A DNA stretch of 58,744 bases. Origin: Mariniradius saccharolyticus AK6 (GTDB lineage: Bacteria > Bacteroidota > Bacteroidia > Cytophagales > Cyclobacteriaceae). The translations under genes and the position numbers were made by a program. The stretch lies in NCBI RefSeq assembly GCF_000330725.2, contig NZ_AMZY02000015.1, positions 1 to 58,744 of the forward strand, read 5' to 3'. The notes beneath the pieces are model-generated. The model was not told the DNA's origin. It ran no database searches and saw only the letters and a list, made by a program, of their open reading frames with translations. Shown piece after piece: positions 46,504-55,281 of this stretch (position 1 is its first letter; every line of letters begins with the position of its first letter).

Positions 46504-47829
46504 CTACAGGGTTCTGCCTTTCGAATAGAATATTCTGAGTTTTATCTTGCTTTGATCCACTTGGTACTCTCGCAAAGAATTTGCAAAATCATCTGCCTGT
46601 GCGGTGCCGGGAAACAGCAGAAAATCCCTTCTAGGTATCTGTTCACGGTAAACAGCATTCATATGGGAAGTCAAAAACTGCCTGTAGATATTTTCATCCC
46701 GGAGGTGGGCCAGTATGGCGGGACGATCTGAATATGCAGGCTCTCCTGTGACTAGATCAACCTGCTGTGTACCGTCTTGTTGAACCATCATCGGAAGCCC
46801 ATCCTTTCTGACAAGAATCTGATTGGTCTCATTGGTGAAGAACATCTTCAGAAACTGGGGCGGATAGTTTGCGGAGGTATCTGACACCAGCGGCCCGAAT
46901 TCCAATATAACTTGGTTGAACGTGACGTTTTCGAGCGTATCCAGAAATTGATCAAGGGGGCTTGTATTCAACTTCATGACCATACCATAGGTCGACTTTC
47001 CTCCTGCAAACTGTCCTAGATTATAGGCTTTGTTTTTCTCTTGGACCACTTCCGTTGGTGTCCCCGTACGGTCAATTACAGTTTGGGTAAAATGCCTTGC
47101 CAAATTAAAGTTGAGGCCAGTGGCTATCGGATAGGCCCTGGAAATGGTATCGCCGTCATTGGTATAGTAAAAAATCAAGCCGGTGTTGTTTCCAACACGG
47201 GTGGAAAAGGACGCGTCTTCTCCTTTGAATACCAATCCGGGCAAAAACTCACGGAATGAGAATATATCCCCAAAATATCTGCCGTCGACCAATTCCTCAA
47301 AAACCAAATCGGTAAAGGCATTGTCCACAGGAAGTGTTACAATCGTGTCCTGTTTGGCTCGAAAATCGATCGTTGCTTCAAATGTCGGCACAGGGTCATA
47401 GGCGAGACCATCGAACGAATAATAGTCCTTGTCCTGAATCTGTTCCTGCAAAAGATGGATGCTGAGTTTTTTTGGAGTCTGCAATTCCTCCGCTATCACT
47501 TCCCTGAAACTGATATTCAGCTTCACCGAATCTAGCCTCGCTCCTTCTTTTGGGCGGGCTACGTCCCGGTTAAAGAATAACCTCGAATACCCGATGGCTT
47601 CTGTTATTCCAAAGAAGTCATTTTCCGATCTCCCGTACTGTACCACACCGGCATTGGTGGTGTAAATCGAGTCCCGCTGCACTACATCAGCAGATAGGGG
47701 TATCTCGATATAAGATACCCCTATTTGGTTGTTGTTTGGGTCCAATTCCAAACCAATGTTGGATGGATCCTCACAGGATGATAAGATGGCTGCAATTGGA
47801 ACACACAAACCGACGAGCTTAGCCCGCAA
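46504..47829 (-). CDS. DUF4270-family lipoprotein
   Basis: 441 aa with the TTG start at 47829 (MRAKLVGLCVPIAAILSSC-EDPSN), which gives a proper lipoprotein signal and overlaps the upstream gene by only 11 nt. An ATG at 47892 would need a 74-nt overlap and a long charged extension before the signal. The DUF4270 pattern is seen in IGLELDPNNNQIGVSYIE, RLDSVKLNISF and the repeated GLVF/DGDTISRAY-like strands; the family is restricted to Bacteroidota and of unknown function. Gene order with the glycogen-synthase-like gene and panC is a conserved phylum context. Confidence 0.85.
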   Translation of the reverse strand: MRAKLVGLCVPIAAILSSCEDPSNIGLELDPNNNQIGVSYIEIPLSADVVQRDSIYTTNAGVVQYGRSENDFFGITEAIGYSRLFFNRDVARPKEGARLDSVKLNISFREVIAEELQTPKKLSIHLLQEQIQDKDYYSFDGLAYDPVPTFEATIDFRAKQDTIVTLPVDNAFTDLVFEELVDGRYFGDIFSFREFLPGLVFKGEDASFSTRVGNNTGLIFYYTNDGDTISRAYPIATGLNFNLARHFTQTVIDRTGTPTEVVQEKNKAYNLGQFAGGKSTYGMVMKLNTSPLDQFLDTLENVTFNQVILEFGPLVSDTSANYPPQFLKMFFTNETNQILVRKDGLPMMVQQDGTQQVDLVTGEPAYSDRPAILAHLRDENIYRQFLTSHMNAVYREQIPRRDFLLFPGTAQADDFANSLREYQVDQSKIKLRIFYSKGRTL

Positions 47830-48631
47830 GTTCAGTGTAGATGTTGTAATAACTCTCAAAAATCTCCTGCTCTTCTTCGCTATGGATCTCACACTTCTTG
47901 TTTTTAGACCACTCTTCTACGAGTTGGCTTAGGTTCTCTGATATTTCTTCACTTTTGATCACCACGTCGGCATACTCCATTCCAATCTTTAGGAATCCTT
48001 CGTAGTCCTTTGAATTGAGAGGTGCCAAAATCGCGTCGTCAATGTCGACCATCTTGACCTTCTCGAATAAATCGTCGCCAAATTTATGGCTAAATCCGGT
48101 ATTGTAAATAGCGAATACCGTTTTTGTATCCTTGAAGAGCGGCTCGTTCTTGTAGGTCGTCTTCAGGTACATGGGCACGAGGCTGGTCATCCAGTCGTTG
48201 CAGTGCACCACGTCCGGTGCCCATCCCAACTTTTTCACCGTCTCGATGACTCCCTTGCAGAAGAAAATGGCTCTTTCGTCATTGTCTTCGTAAAACTTTT
48301 CATGCTTGTCATGAAATACGCTCTTCCTCTGGAAATAATCTTCATTGTCAATGAAGTACACCTGGAGCTTGGCATTCGGAATCGACGCCACCTTGATAAT
48401 CAGCGGCTTCTCTTCCTCTCCTACGGCAATGTTGATCCCGGAAAGCCTCACAACCTCATGCAACCTGTTTTTCCTCTCATTGATGAGCCCAAACCTGGGC
48501 ACAAGAATGCGGATTTCCATCCCTTTTTCTTGCATCGCCTGCGGCAGCTGCCTTACGAAATTGGCCACTTCTGAAGTCTGTAGGAAGGGATTGATTTCGC
48601 TGGCGACGTAGAGAATACGGAGTCTAGACAT
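47819..48631 (-). CDS. Glycogen/starch synthase-like protein, N-terminal half only
   Basis: 270 aa, matching only the N-terminal GT5 catalytic (starch synthase catalytic) domain: LYVASEINPFLQTSEVANF (the KxGG region is altered to QTSE), MRILVPRFGLI-like segment, VYFIDNEDYF and WAPDVVHCNDWMTSLVPMYL. The C-terminal GT1-type half, which normally supplies donor-site residues, is missing; the protein ends with an acidic tail (EEWSKNKKCEIHSEEEQEIFESYYN). The start at 48631 gives a clean start, with the -7 box about 34 nt upstream. Catalysis as a full glycogen synthase is unlikely. Neighbours are panC (divergent) and DUF4270. Confidence 0.85.
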   Translation of the reverse strand: MSRLRILYVASEINPFLQTSEVANFVRQLPQAMQEKGMEIRILVPRFGLINERKNRLHEVVRLSGINIAVGEEEKPLIIKVASIPNAKLQVYFIDNEDYFQRKSVFHDKHEKFYEDNDERAIFFCKGVIETVKKLGWAPDVVHCNDWMTSLVPMYLKTTYKNEPLFKDTKTVFAIYNTGFSHKFGDDLFEKVKMVDIDDAILAPLNSKDYEGFLKIGMEYADVVIKSEEISENLSQLVEEWSKNKKCEIHSEEEQEIFESYYNIYTELAG

Positions 48632-48664
48632 ACCTTGTTGTTTTGTTGAGTGATAATAAACGCA

Positions 48665-48672
48665 CAAAGATA
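48665..48672 (-). promoter_or_regulatory. -7 element of the glycogen-synthase-like gene
   Basis: On the minus strand TATCTTTG is an exact TAnnTTTG match, 34 nt before the start at 48631. It forms one arm of a divergent promoter with panC. Confidence 0.55.
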
Positions 48673-48694
48673 CAAAAAAAATACGGTAAAACCA

Positions 48695-48723
48695 TTGTAT
48701 TTCTGGGGAATAACATAGTTTTG
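48695..48723 (+). promoter_or_regulatory. panC promoter
   Basis: TTG (48695-48697), 18-nt spacer, TAGTTTTG (48716-48723), an exact TAnnTTTG match, 32 nt before the panC start. The best promoter match in the window. Confidence 0.6.
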
Positions 48724-48754
48724 CCTCTATTTTACATTCGCAAAGTACAATCCC

Positions 48755-49603
48755 GTGAAAGTCCATCTGACCAAAAAAACGCTCAATTCCAACTTGCTGA
48801 TTTTTAGAAATGACAGAAAAACAATTGGATTGGTGCCTACAATGGGCGCGCTACACATAGGACATTTGGAATTGGTCAAAAAAGCAAAAGAATCTACTGA
48901 TGTCGTGGTAGTTTCAATTTATGTGAATCCGACCCAATTCAATAATCCGGCAGACTTCGAAAAATATCCAAAAACTTTGGACAAAGACTTGGAAATATTG
49001 GATAAAATCGGTGTGAATATCGTTTTTACCCCCGAAAATCAGGAAATATATCCTTCAAATCCAAAGTTGAGACTCAATTTTGGACTTTTAGAAGAAGTGC
49101 TGGAGGGAGCATTCCGTCCAGGCCATTTCAATGGCGTCGGAATCGTCGTTTCCAAGCTGTTAAATATTGTTAAACCTGATGTCGCCTTCTTCGGCCAGAA
49201 GGATTTGCAGCAAGTGGCCATCATCAAAAGGCTTGTAAGTGACCTTTCCTTTGACGTCAAAATTGATGTAGTACGCACAGTGCGGGAGGCTGATGGGTTA
49301 GCGTTTTCATCGAGAAACATGCGTCTCAATCCCAATGAGCGTATGGCTGCATTGGTCCTTTCGAAAGCACTATTTTTTGCCAAATCCGAACTTTTAAGGG
49401 GTGTAGATTGGTTGACAGTCAAAAACCAAGCAGTTCAGCTATTTGAATCAGAGCCGCTGTGTCGCTTGGAGTATTTCGAATTGGTAGATCCCAACACCTT
49501 CAAGATTCTAGAGAGCTTCAACCCACGCGACCTTTCATCCATCTGCACCGCAGCCTACGTTGGTGAGGTACGGCTGATAGACAACCTGCCCATAATTGAT
49601 TAA
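48755..49603 (+). CDS. panC: Pantoate-beta-alanine ligase
   Basis: 282 aa. It joins pantoate and beta-alanine with ATP to make pantothenate. The HIGH motif is in MGALHIGHLELVKKA, the KMSKS-like SSRNMRL segment follows, and the conserved GQKDLQQ (FFGQKDLQQVAIIKR) and STNPTQF-like VNPTQFNNPADFEKYP are present. It begins a plus-strand operon with panD (21-nt gap), so beta-alanine supply and use are encoded together. Confidence 0.97.
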   Translation: MKVHLTKKTLNSNLLIFRNDRKTIGLVPTMGALHIGHLELVKKAKESTDVVVVSIYVNPTQFNNPADFEKYPKTLDKDLEILDKIGVNIVFTPENQEIYPSNPKLRLNFGLLEEVLEGAFRPGHFNGVGIVVSKLLNIVKPDVAFFGQKDLQQVAIIKRLVSDLSFDVKIDVVRTVREADGLAFSSRNMRLNPNERMAALVLSKALFFAKSELLRGVDWLTVKNQAVQLFESEPLCRLEYFELVDPNTFKILESFNPRDLSSICTAAYVGEVRLIDNLPIID

Positions 49604-49624
49604 TATCGCGCAAAATTTAAGTCC

Positions 49625-49972
49625 ATGCACATTCAGGTATTGAAGTCCAAAATCCACCGGGTGAAGATCACCCAGGCTGAGCTCCATTACGTCGGTAGTA
49701 TCACGGTCGACGAGGATCTTATGGATGCGGCCAACATGATCGAAAACGAGAAAGTCCAAATCGTAAATATCAACAACGGAGAAAGACTCGAGACCTATCT
49801 TATCAAAGGCGAGCGCGGCTCCGGACAAATTTGCCTCAACGGACCTGCCGCAAGAAAAGCACAGGTAGGAGATGTAGTAATCATCATCTCCTATGCTTCA
49901 ATGGATTTTGAGGAAGCTAAAAAGTACAAGCCGGTGATCGTGTTTCCGGACGACCATAACAAACTGATCTGA
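49625..49972 (+). CDS. panD: Aspartate 1-decarboxylase precursor
   Basis: 115 aa. A pyruvoyl enzyme that makes beta-alanine from aspartate. The proenzyme self-cleavage site G24-S25 is present in [12 protein letters not shown], along with [12 protein letters not shown] and [15 protein letters not shown]. Size and layout match the family. Sits between panC and a flippase-like membrane protein. Confidence 0.97.
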   Translation: MHIQVLKSKIHRVKITQAELHYVGSITVDEDLMDAANMIENEKVQIVNINNGERLETYLIKGERGSGQICLNGPAARKAQVGDVVIIISYASMDFEEAKKYKPVIVFPDDHNKLI

Positions 49973-49976
49973 TACA

Positions 49977-50978
49977 GTGAGATTCAATACCAAACAATGG
50001 ATCCAAGTAGGCGTATCTTTGGTACTTGCCGCTTGGATTTTTTGGTTTTTGTACAAAGATGTAAGCATCCAAAGGCTAGGCGAAGCATTGGAGGAGACTT
50101 CCTATTCGTGGCTTTTGCTGTCGTTGATGGTGGGGGTTTATGGATATTGGGTAAGAGCTTGGCGGTGGAAGTTGCTGATAGAGGCTGATGGTTCGGCGCA
50201 AGTTTCGACAGGAAGGTCATTCGTTGCGCTGATGATTGGCTATCTCACCAATCTCCTGATACCCCGGGCAGGCGAAGTAAGCAGGTGCGGCGTATTGTCA
50301 AAATCCGAGGAAATCCCCATGGGTCGCCTCCTTGGGACTGTCGTGCTAGAACGCTCGGTGGATCTGATTTTGATGATCATGACCGTATTGGTTGCTTTTT
50401 TTTGGGAAAGGAATACCTTCCTCGACCTGGTCGCGGACTTAGTAAATGTGGATATGGTTTCAAAAAACCTCGGAACGATACTCCCGATCGGCATTGCGGG
50501 AGTTTTGGTCGCAATCCTTTTCTTTTATCTCCTTTTCTACAAATACAGAGAAAACATTACGGTGCGGAAGATCAGGCATTTCTTTCGGGATTTTATCACC
50601 GGTATCCTCAGTGTACGAAAAGTAGACAACCAATGGGGATTCTGGGGCAGTTCGGTCGGGCTTTGGCTGCTTTACTATTTAATGATGGTATTGGTGGCTT
50701 GGGCGATACCATCCACTGCCAGTTTGGCATATAGCTCGATCCTCATGGTGATGGTGATGGGTAGTATTGGCATGATTGCACCGGTGCAGGGGGGAATTGG
50801 CACCTTCCATGCATTGGTGGCGTTTATTTTGATGGTGTATGGATTGGAGGAAGAGGAGGGGAAAATATTCGCCGTGATCATCCATAGCAGTCAACTCATT
50901 GTGATCGTCTTGCTGGGATTGATAACGATGGCATATTTCATTAAAATAACTTCTAAGAAAGTATCCAAATCATCTTAA
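49977..50978 (+). CDS. Lysylphosphatidylglycerol synthase TM-like (AglD/UPF0104) membrane protein
   Basis: 333 aa starting with GTG at 49977, only 4 nt after panD. About eight membrane helices. The family signature is visible in YLTNLLIPRAGEVSRC, GTVVLERSVDLI and MIAPVQGGIGTFHALVAF. Related proteins (MprF N-terminal region, AglD, UPF0104) flip or sense lipid-linked molecules. No synthase domain is attached. Substrate unknown. Confidence 0.88.
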   Translation: MRFNTKQWIQVGVSLVLAAWIFWFLYKDVSIQRLGEALEETSYSWLLLSLMVGVYGYWVRAWRWKLLIEADGSAQVSTGRSFVALMIGYLTNLLIPRAGEVSRCGVLSKSEEIPMGRLLGTVVLERSVDLILMIMTVLVAFFWERNTFLDLVADLVNVDMVSKNLGTILPIGIAGVLVAILFFYLLFYKYRENITVRKIRHFFRDFITGILSVRKVDNQWGFWGSSVGLWLLYYLMMVLVAWAIPSTASLAYSSILMVMVMGSIGMIAPVQGGIGTFHALVAFILMVYGLEEEEGKIFAVIIHSSQLIVIVLLGLITMAYFIKITSKKVSKSS

Positions 50979-51012
50979 ATTCGTATCCAAACTCAAAAAC
51001 AAAAATAGAGCT

Positions 51013-51699
51013 ATGATTATTCTGATTGTTGTCGTATTCGCAATCTTGGGATATGTGGTCAGCAGTAGGCTGAAAAGCAAGTTCCAGAAGTACTCCCAAA
51101 CGCCCTTGAGGGCCAATCTATCCGGAAAGGAAATCGCCGAGCTGATGCTTGCGGACAATAATGTGCATGATGTAAAGGTGGTATCCGTAGAAGGCCAACT
51201 GACTGATCACTACAACCCGATGAACAAGACGGTCAACCTGAGCCCTGACGTGTATTATGGTAGAAACGCCGCCGCTGCCGCAGTTGCCGCACACGAATGC
51301 GGTCACGCCGTGCAGCATGCTACCTCCTACTCTTGGCTGAAAATGCGTTCCGCCATGGTGCCGATCCAAAATGTGAGTAGCAAAATTCTAAACGTGATCT
51401 TGATCGCTTCCCTTTTTGGTGGTTTTGCCTTGAAATTGCCGTACGAGTTTGTTGGCTATATCATCGTAGGATCCTACGGCGTGATGACCTTGTTTACCCT
51501 CGTGACGCTTCCTGTGGAATTTGACGCCAGCAACCGTGCATTGGCATGGATTGACAGAAGAGGTATTGTGACTGCCTCAGAACACGCGATGTCAAAGGAC
51601 GCCTTGAAGTGGGCCGCAATGACCTATGTAGTAGCAGCTTTGGCCTCATTGGCCACCTTGGCCTACTACATCTTCATATTCTTCGGAAATAGAGAATAG
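51013..51699 (+). CDS. Membrane zinc metallopeptidase (YugP-like, Zn_peptidase_2)
   Basis: 228 aa. A hydrophobic N-terminus, the zinc motif H94-E-C-G-H98 (AAHECGHAVQH) and three further membrane helices (about 115-145, 145-165 and 200-225) with a conserved LPVEFDASNRAL segment are the hallmarks of the family. The role is not established. 34 nt separate it from the flippase-like gene; a terminator follows at 51728-51755. Confidence 0.93.
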   Translation: MIILIVVVFAILGYVVSSRLKSKFQKYSQTPLRANLSGKEIAELMLADNNVHDVKVVSVEGQLTDHYNPMNKTVNLSPDVYYGRNAAAAAVAAHECGHAVQHATSYSWLKMRSAMVPIQNVSSKILNVILIASLFGGFALKLPYEFVGYIIVGSYGVMTLFTLVTLPVEFDASNRALAWIDRRGIVTASEHAMSKDALKWAAMTYVVAALASLATLAYYIFIFFGNRE

Positions 51700-51727
51700 G
51701 AAACCGAAATTGATAAAATGAGTTTAC

Positions 51728-51755
51728 AATAAGGGGCGAGAAATTGTCCCTTATT
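51728..51755 (+). terminator. Rho-independent terminator
   Basis: Stem AATAAGGG/CCCTTATT with a 12-nt loop, followed by TTTTTTTTT on the plus strand. Ends the panC-panD transcript block. Confidence 0.85.
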
Positions 51756-51801
51756 TTTTTTTGCCCTAACTTCCCCGCTAAATATCAACCCAAATATTCC
51801 T

Positions 51802-52941
51802 ATGCATTTTGAGTTTACTGAAGAACAAATAGCGGTCAGGGATGCCGCAAGAGAATTCACCCAAACTGAGTTGCTTCCCGGTGTGATTGAGCGTGATACC
51901 GAAGCTAGGTTTCCCTATGAGCAAATCAAAAAAATGGGCGATCTTGGATTTATGGGCATGATGGTCGACCCAAAATACAGCGGCGGCGGCATGGACACGA
52001 TATCCTATGTTTTGGCCATGGAAGAGATTTCCAAAATCGACGCCTCTGCATCAGTTTCCATGTCGGTTAACAATTCCCTTGTCTGCTGGGGTTTGGAAAA
52101 ATACGGCAGCGAGGAGCAAAAGCAGAAATACCTTACAAAGTTGGCTACCGGGGAAATCCTTGGCGCGTTTTGTCTTTCCGAGCCAGAGGCAGGTTCTGAT
52201 GCCACTTCGCAGAAGACCTCCGCCGAACTTAAAGGCGACCACTACGTGCTCAATGGCACAAAAAACTGGATCACGAATGGCTCCAGCGCGAGCGTATATT
52301 TGGTAATCGCCCAAACGGATGCTTCCAAGGGTCACAAAGGCATCTCGGTATTTATCGTCGAAAAGGGCTGGGAGGGATTTGTGATTGGCAAGAAAGAGGA
52401 TAAGTTGGGCATCAGAGGTTCCGACACCCATTCCTTAATGTTCACGGATGTCAAAGTCCCCGTTGCCAACCGGATTGGGGAAGAGGGCTTTGGGTTTACT
52501 TTTGCCATGGAGACACTCAATGGCGGAAGAATTGGCATCGCTGCCCAGGCTTTGGGCATTGCTTCCGGGGCCTATGAGTTGGCATTAGCATATAGCAAAG
52601 AGCGTAAAGCCTTTGGAAAACCGATATCCCAGCACCAAGCCATCCAGTTCAAACTGGCAGACATGGCCACACAAATCGAAGCCGCTAGATTGCTGGTCCT
52701 GAAGGCTGCTTGGCTGAAAGACCAGGGCCAAGACTATTCCCTTGCCAGTGCGATGGCCAAGTTGTACGCCTCAGAGGTGGCGATGCAGGTAACGGTCGAG
52801 GCGGTACAGGTCCACGGCGGCTACGGTTATGTAAAGGAATACCATGTAGAGCGCCTGATGCGTGATGCGAAGATTACACAAATCTATGAGGGCACCAGCG
52901 AGATTCAAAAAATAGTGATATCCAGAAGTATTTTAAGATAA
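51802..52941 (+). CDS. Acyl-CoA dehydrogenase
   Basis: 379 aa, the short/medium-chain branch. FAD-dependent first step of fatty acid beta-oxidation, or an analogous branched-chain step. Motifs: FCLSEPEAGSDA, WITNGSSASVYLV, GIRGSDTHSLMF and the catalytic Glu E363 in IYEGTSEIQKIVISRSILR. The catalytic residue and FAD-binding pattern are intact. No electron-transfer flavoprotein genes are present in this window. Confidence 0.96.
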   Translation: MHFEFTEEQIAVRDAAREFTQTELLPGVIERDTEARFPYEQIKKMGDLGFMGMMVDPKYSGGGMDTISYVLAMEEISKIDASASVSMSVNNSLVCWGLEKYGSEEQKQKYLTKLATGEILGAFCLSEPEAGSDATSQKTSAELKGDHYVLNGTKNWITNGSSASVYLVIAQTDASKGHKGISVFIVEKGWEGFVIGKKEDKLGIRGSDTHSLMFTDVKVPVANRIGEEGFGFTFAMETLNGGRIGIAAQALGIASGAYELALAYSKERKAFGKPISQHQAIQFKLADMATQIEAARLLVLKAAWLKDQGQDYSLASAMAKLYASEVAMQVTVEAVQVHGGYGYVKEYHVERLMRDAKITQIYEGTSEIQKIVISRSILR

Positions 52942-53020
52942 ATTTGTCCATCAGCGATCTAAAGGCATAAAATCCAATTTTTATGCCTTTTTTTATGTAA
53001 ATCAATGAAATAAAAAAATT

Positions 53021-53055
53021 TTTGTCTATGATTTTCGAAAAATATAATACTTTTA
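53021..53055 (+). promoter_or_regulatory. Possible promoter of the AraC-type regulator
   Basis: TTTG (53021-53024), 23-nt spacer, TACTTTTA (7 of 8 matches to TAnnTTTG), 26 nt before the start at 53081. The spacer is at the long end of the range. Confidence 0.4.
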
Positions 53056-53080
53056 TGGCCCAACCCTTAATCATGCCATC

Positions 53081-54010
53081 ATGGAATATTACAATAAAGT
53101 AATTGAATCTGTGGGAGTCAGGTTTTTGAAAGGAAACAACTTCAAAATCGAGAAACCTGTCACAGTATCCGATTACAGCGATTCCGAGAATACCCTGATC
53201 CTATTGCACCAAGGAAGCCTCAAGTTTTCGGAGGAAATGGAATTGGTCAATGAGGGCGAGATTCTTTTTATCCCGGCAGGTAGGTTCAGCAACGTAGCAT
53301 TCGGAACCCAAAATAAGCGAAACGAGATCAATAACGAGTCATTTCTCGACAATAAGCGGAAATACCTCCAAACGATCAGTTTCAAGGAAATAAAAAATGT
53401 GGAGGAAGACTGTGTCACCATCATCAACTTCGAGGCGAAGGTCTTTGACGTGGTGAACTTCTTCCATTCTTTGGGTATCCCGCCGTTTGCGATTCGTTTC
53501 AACGACCGCATTGCCACGGTCGTCGAGGACATCATCAAGGAATCCGAGCAAAACACCCCCGGCAAAGAGCGCGTAGTCAAATTGATGACTGAATTGCTGG
53601 TGATCGAGATCGTACGACATATCCTGAAGAACAGGCTTTTTGTCGAGGAACTGTCGACCAACAGCACCTATTTCAAAGACCCACGCCTCATCGATCTTTT
53701 CAACTACATCAAGAAAAACATCGGCGGTGACCTTTCCAACAAGGTTTTGGCCAAGGTCGCCAACGTCTCCGAGGATTATGTGGGGCAATATTTCAAGATG
53801 CTCACAGGCATCAACCCGCAGGATTACATCGAATACCAAAGGATGGAGGCTGCCGTCGAGTTGCTCAGGACATCCAAGAAAAGCATCCGCGATATCGGCA
53901 AGGAAGTGGGCTACAAGGATACGGCCTATTTCTGCCGACGCTTCAAGATGATGTATGGACTACCCGCCGGCAAGATGCGCCGCCGCGAATCATTGATCAA
54001 CGTACAATAA
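53081..54010 (+). CDS. AraC-family transcriptional regulator
   Basis: 309 aa. The N-terminal beta-rich ligand-binding part (about 1-110, with TLILLHQGSLKFSEEMELVNEGEILFIPAG) looks like a cupin/AraC sensor. A helical linker (about 120-200) joins the C-terminal tandem helix-turn-helix (about 205-300): NKVLAKVANVSEDYVGQYFKMLTGINPQDYIEYQRMEAAVELLRTSKKSIRDIGKEVGYKDTAYFCRRFKMMYGLPAGKMRR. No adjacent transport or catabolic genes, so the ligand is not predictable. A terminator follows. Confidence 0.93.
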   Translation: MEYYNKVIESVGVRFLKGNNFKIEKPVTVSDYSDSENTLILLHQGSLKFSEEMELVNEGEILFIPAGRFSNVAFGTQNKRNEINNESFLDNKRKYLQTISFKEIKNVEEDCVTIINFEAKVFDVVNFFHSLGIPPFAIRFNDRIATVVEDIIKESEQNTPGKERVVKLMTELLVIEIVRHILKNRLFVEELSTNSTYFKDPRLIDLFNYIKKNIGGDLSNKVLAKVANVSEDYVGQYFKMLTGINPQDYIEYQRMEAAVELLRTSKKSIRDIGKEVGYKDTAYFCRRFKMMYGLPAGKMRRRESLINVQ

Positions 54011-54034
54011 ACCCAATCTATATTTAAGACCGAA

Positions 54035-54067
54035 AAACCGCCTTGGATTTCCTCGGCGTTTTTTTTT
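54035..54067 (+). terminator. Terminator after the AraC gene
   Basis: Imperfect hairpin (AAAAACCGCCTTGG...GGCGTTTTT, with GG/CC inner pairs) followed by a long T run on the plus strand. Confidence 0.6.
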
Positions 54068-54127
54068 GCTATTCCCCTGACCAGCAATTTTTATGTCAAA
54101 AATGGTCATTTCTCAGTCATCCCATAC

Positions 54128-54193
54128 ACGGAGTGTGGTAAAGGAATACACGGAATATCTCTAACGCATAGACGGAATACCTCTCCTTAATCG
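54128..54193 (+). repeat. Three tandem 22-bp repeats starting ACGGA
   Basis: Units begin at 54128, 54150 and 54172, each 22 nt. Units 2 and 3 share 15 of 22 positions, including the common ACGGAATA-x-CTCT; unit 1 shares ACGGA and several positions. A 22-bp period is two helical turns, which would place bound proteins on one face of the DNA. They lie between the AraC-type regulator and the downstream lipoprotein gene. Confidence 0.45.
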
Positions 54194-54408
54194 TAGTCTG
54201 GGGCTGCACTATCATCTAAGAATAGGTCAATTCGAATGCTAATGCTTGAAGCAACTTCGCAAGAGCATTGAAAAACCACCAAAGGATAGTTTTTCCATTG
54301 GAGGTCAGAAAAACTAATGCTATATTTCAATAGCAGCGAGGAAAACCTCTATTTCGTTCGATACAGGTTTCTGCCTTGAACAAATAATCTAGATTTAGAG
54401 GAGAAAAA

Positions 54409-55167
54409 ATGATAAGACAGCTCAAAATTCCAATCCTCAGTTTGCTAATTACGTCTTGTTTTTCAGGGCAAGAGCGTTTGACACTTAGAGAAAACCAAGG
54501 TAATCGTGAGCGTTTGGATGTGTCACCACGTCCTTTCTCAATGCTTGACACAATAGAAAGATATTCACGTTTTGATACATTGTTGGATTATGGATCTAAC
54601 CGCGTCTTTGCTGGAGGTATCAACGAAATTCAATTCGGAATAATTGGGGGATCAGATACGACGACCAACTTGTATCAAATTTCCGGCACGGCGATTTCAA
54701 TTGACACCCTAAACACTCCATTTTTAGATACACAGCTTCTGGACGTCAATCTTGACGGAAATTTAGACCTTGTCATTAGGACATTTATTTCTGGGTCGGG
54801 GGGGAACAGTGAGGTAGAAGTTTTTCTTTTTGATGTCGACAATAAAAAATTCGTTTATAACAGCAACTTTTCTCTGCCCAACATCAAGGTCGACGGCAAG
54901 GCACGAATGCTGTTTTCTGCATGGTGGTCGGCTGGAGGAAGGCCTCACACCAAAAAAGCTTTCAGAGTTAGTGGAGATTCACTGATTTTCTTAGGCTCCG
55001 CTACTTACTATCCGGAGGAGGATGAGGTGGTATTCTTTGAAGAAATTGATGGTTTAGAAGTTGAAACGATTACAATTCGAGGTGAGAAATCTTGGAAACT
55101 GTTTAATAGATCGTTTTGGGATACCTCAAATGATTTAGAAGACGTCCAATCGATTGTGACGCAATAA
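54409..55167 (+). CDS. Lipoprotein with an FG-GAP-like calcium-binding motif
   Basis: 252 aa, AT-richer than its neighbours. A lipobox (SLLITSC-FSG) predicts membrane anchoring. A D112-x-N-x-D116-G-x-x-x-D-type segment (LLDVNLDGNLDLVI) is the calcium-loop pattern of FG-GAP/VCBS-type repeats, followed by beta-strands (EVEVFLFDVDNKKFVYN). It resembles XAC2610-type proteins only loosely. Function unknown; it may be a recent acquisition given its base composition. Confidence 0.75.
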   Translation: MIRQLKIPILSLLITSCFSGQERLTLRENQGNRERLDVSPRPFSMLDTIERYSRFDTLLDYGSNRVFAGGINEIQFGIIGGSDTTTNLYQISGTAISIDTLNTPFLDTQLLDVNLDGNLDLVIRTFISGSGGNSEVEVFLFDVDNKKFVYNSNFSLPNIKVDGKARMLFSAWWSAGGRPHTKKAFRVSGDSLIFLGSATYYPEEDEVVFFEEIDGLEVETITIRGEKSWKLFNRSFWDTSNDLEDVQSIVTQ

Positions 55168-55246
55168 CAAATCTTAACATTGAAGTTTTATAAGCTTTCC
55201 CAGCCATGCAACGATTCAATAATTGCAGTCAATCGGGGCAAGAAAA

Positions 55247-55274
55247 AAACCGCCTTGGTGATCCAAGGCGGTTT
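55247..55274. terminator. Strong bidirectional terminator
   Basis: Perfect 12-bp stem AAACCGCCTTGG/CCAAGGCGGTTT with a TGAT loop and long A/T runs on both sides. It serves the lipoprotein gene (plus) and the TonB-dependent receptor (minus), which are convergent. Confidence 0.95.
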
Positions 55275-55281
55275 TTTTTTT

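Larger units (their letters stand above)
54011..54408. other. 398-nt gap with a terminator and three 22-bp repeats
   Basis: After the terminator, the rest is AT-rich non-coding sequence upstream of a lipoprotein gene. It contains three head-to-tail 22-bp units (54128, 54150, 54172). I see no gene and no clear promoter for the downstream gene. Confidence 0.5.

Noticed and set aside
54128-54193. Possible CRISPR array
   Set aside because: Only three degenerate 22-bp units placed head to tail without spacers of typical length and no cas genes.
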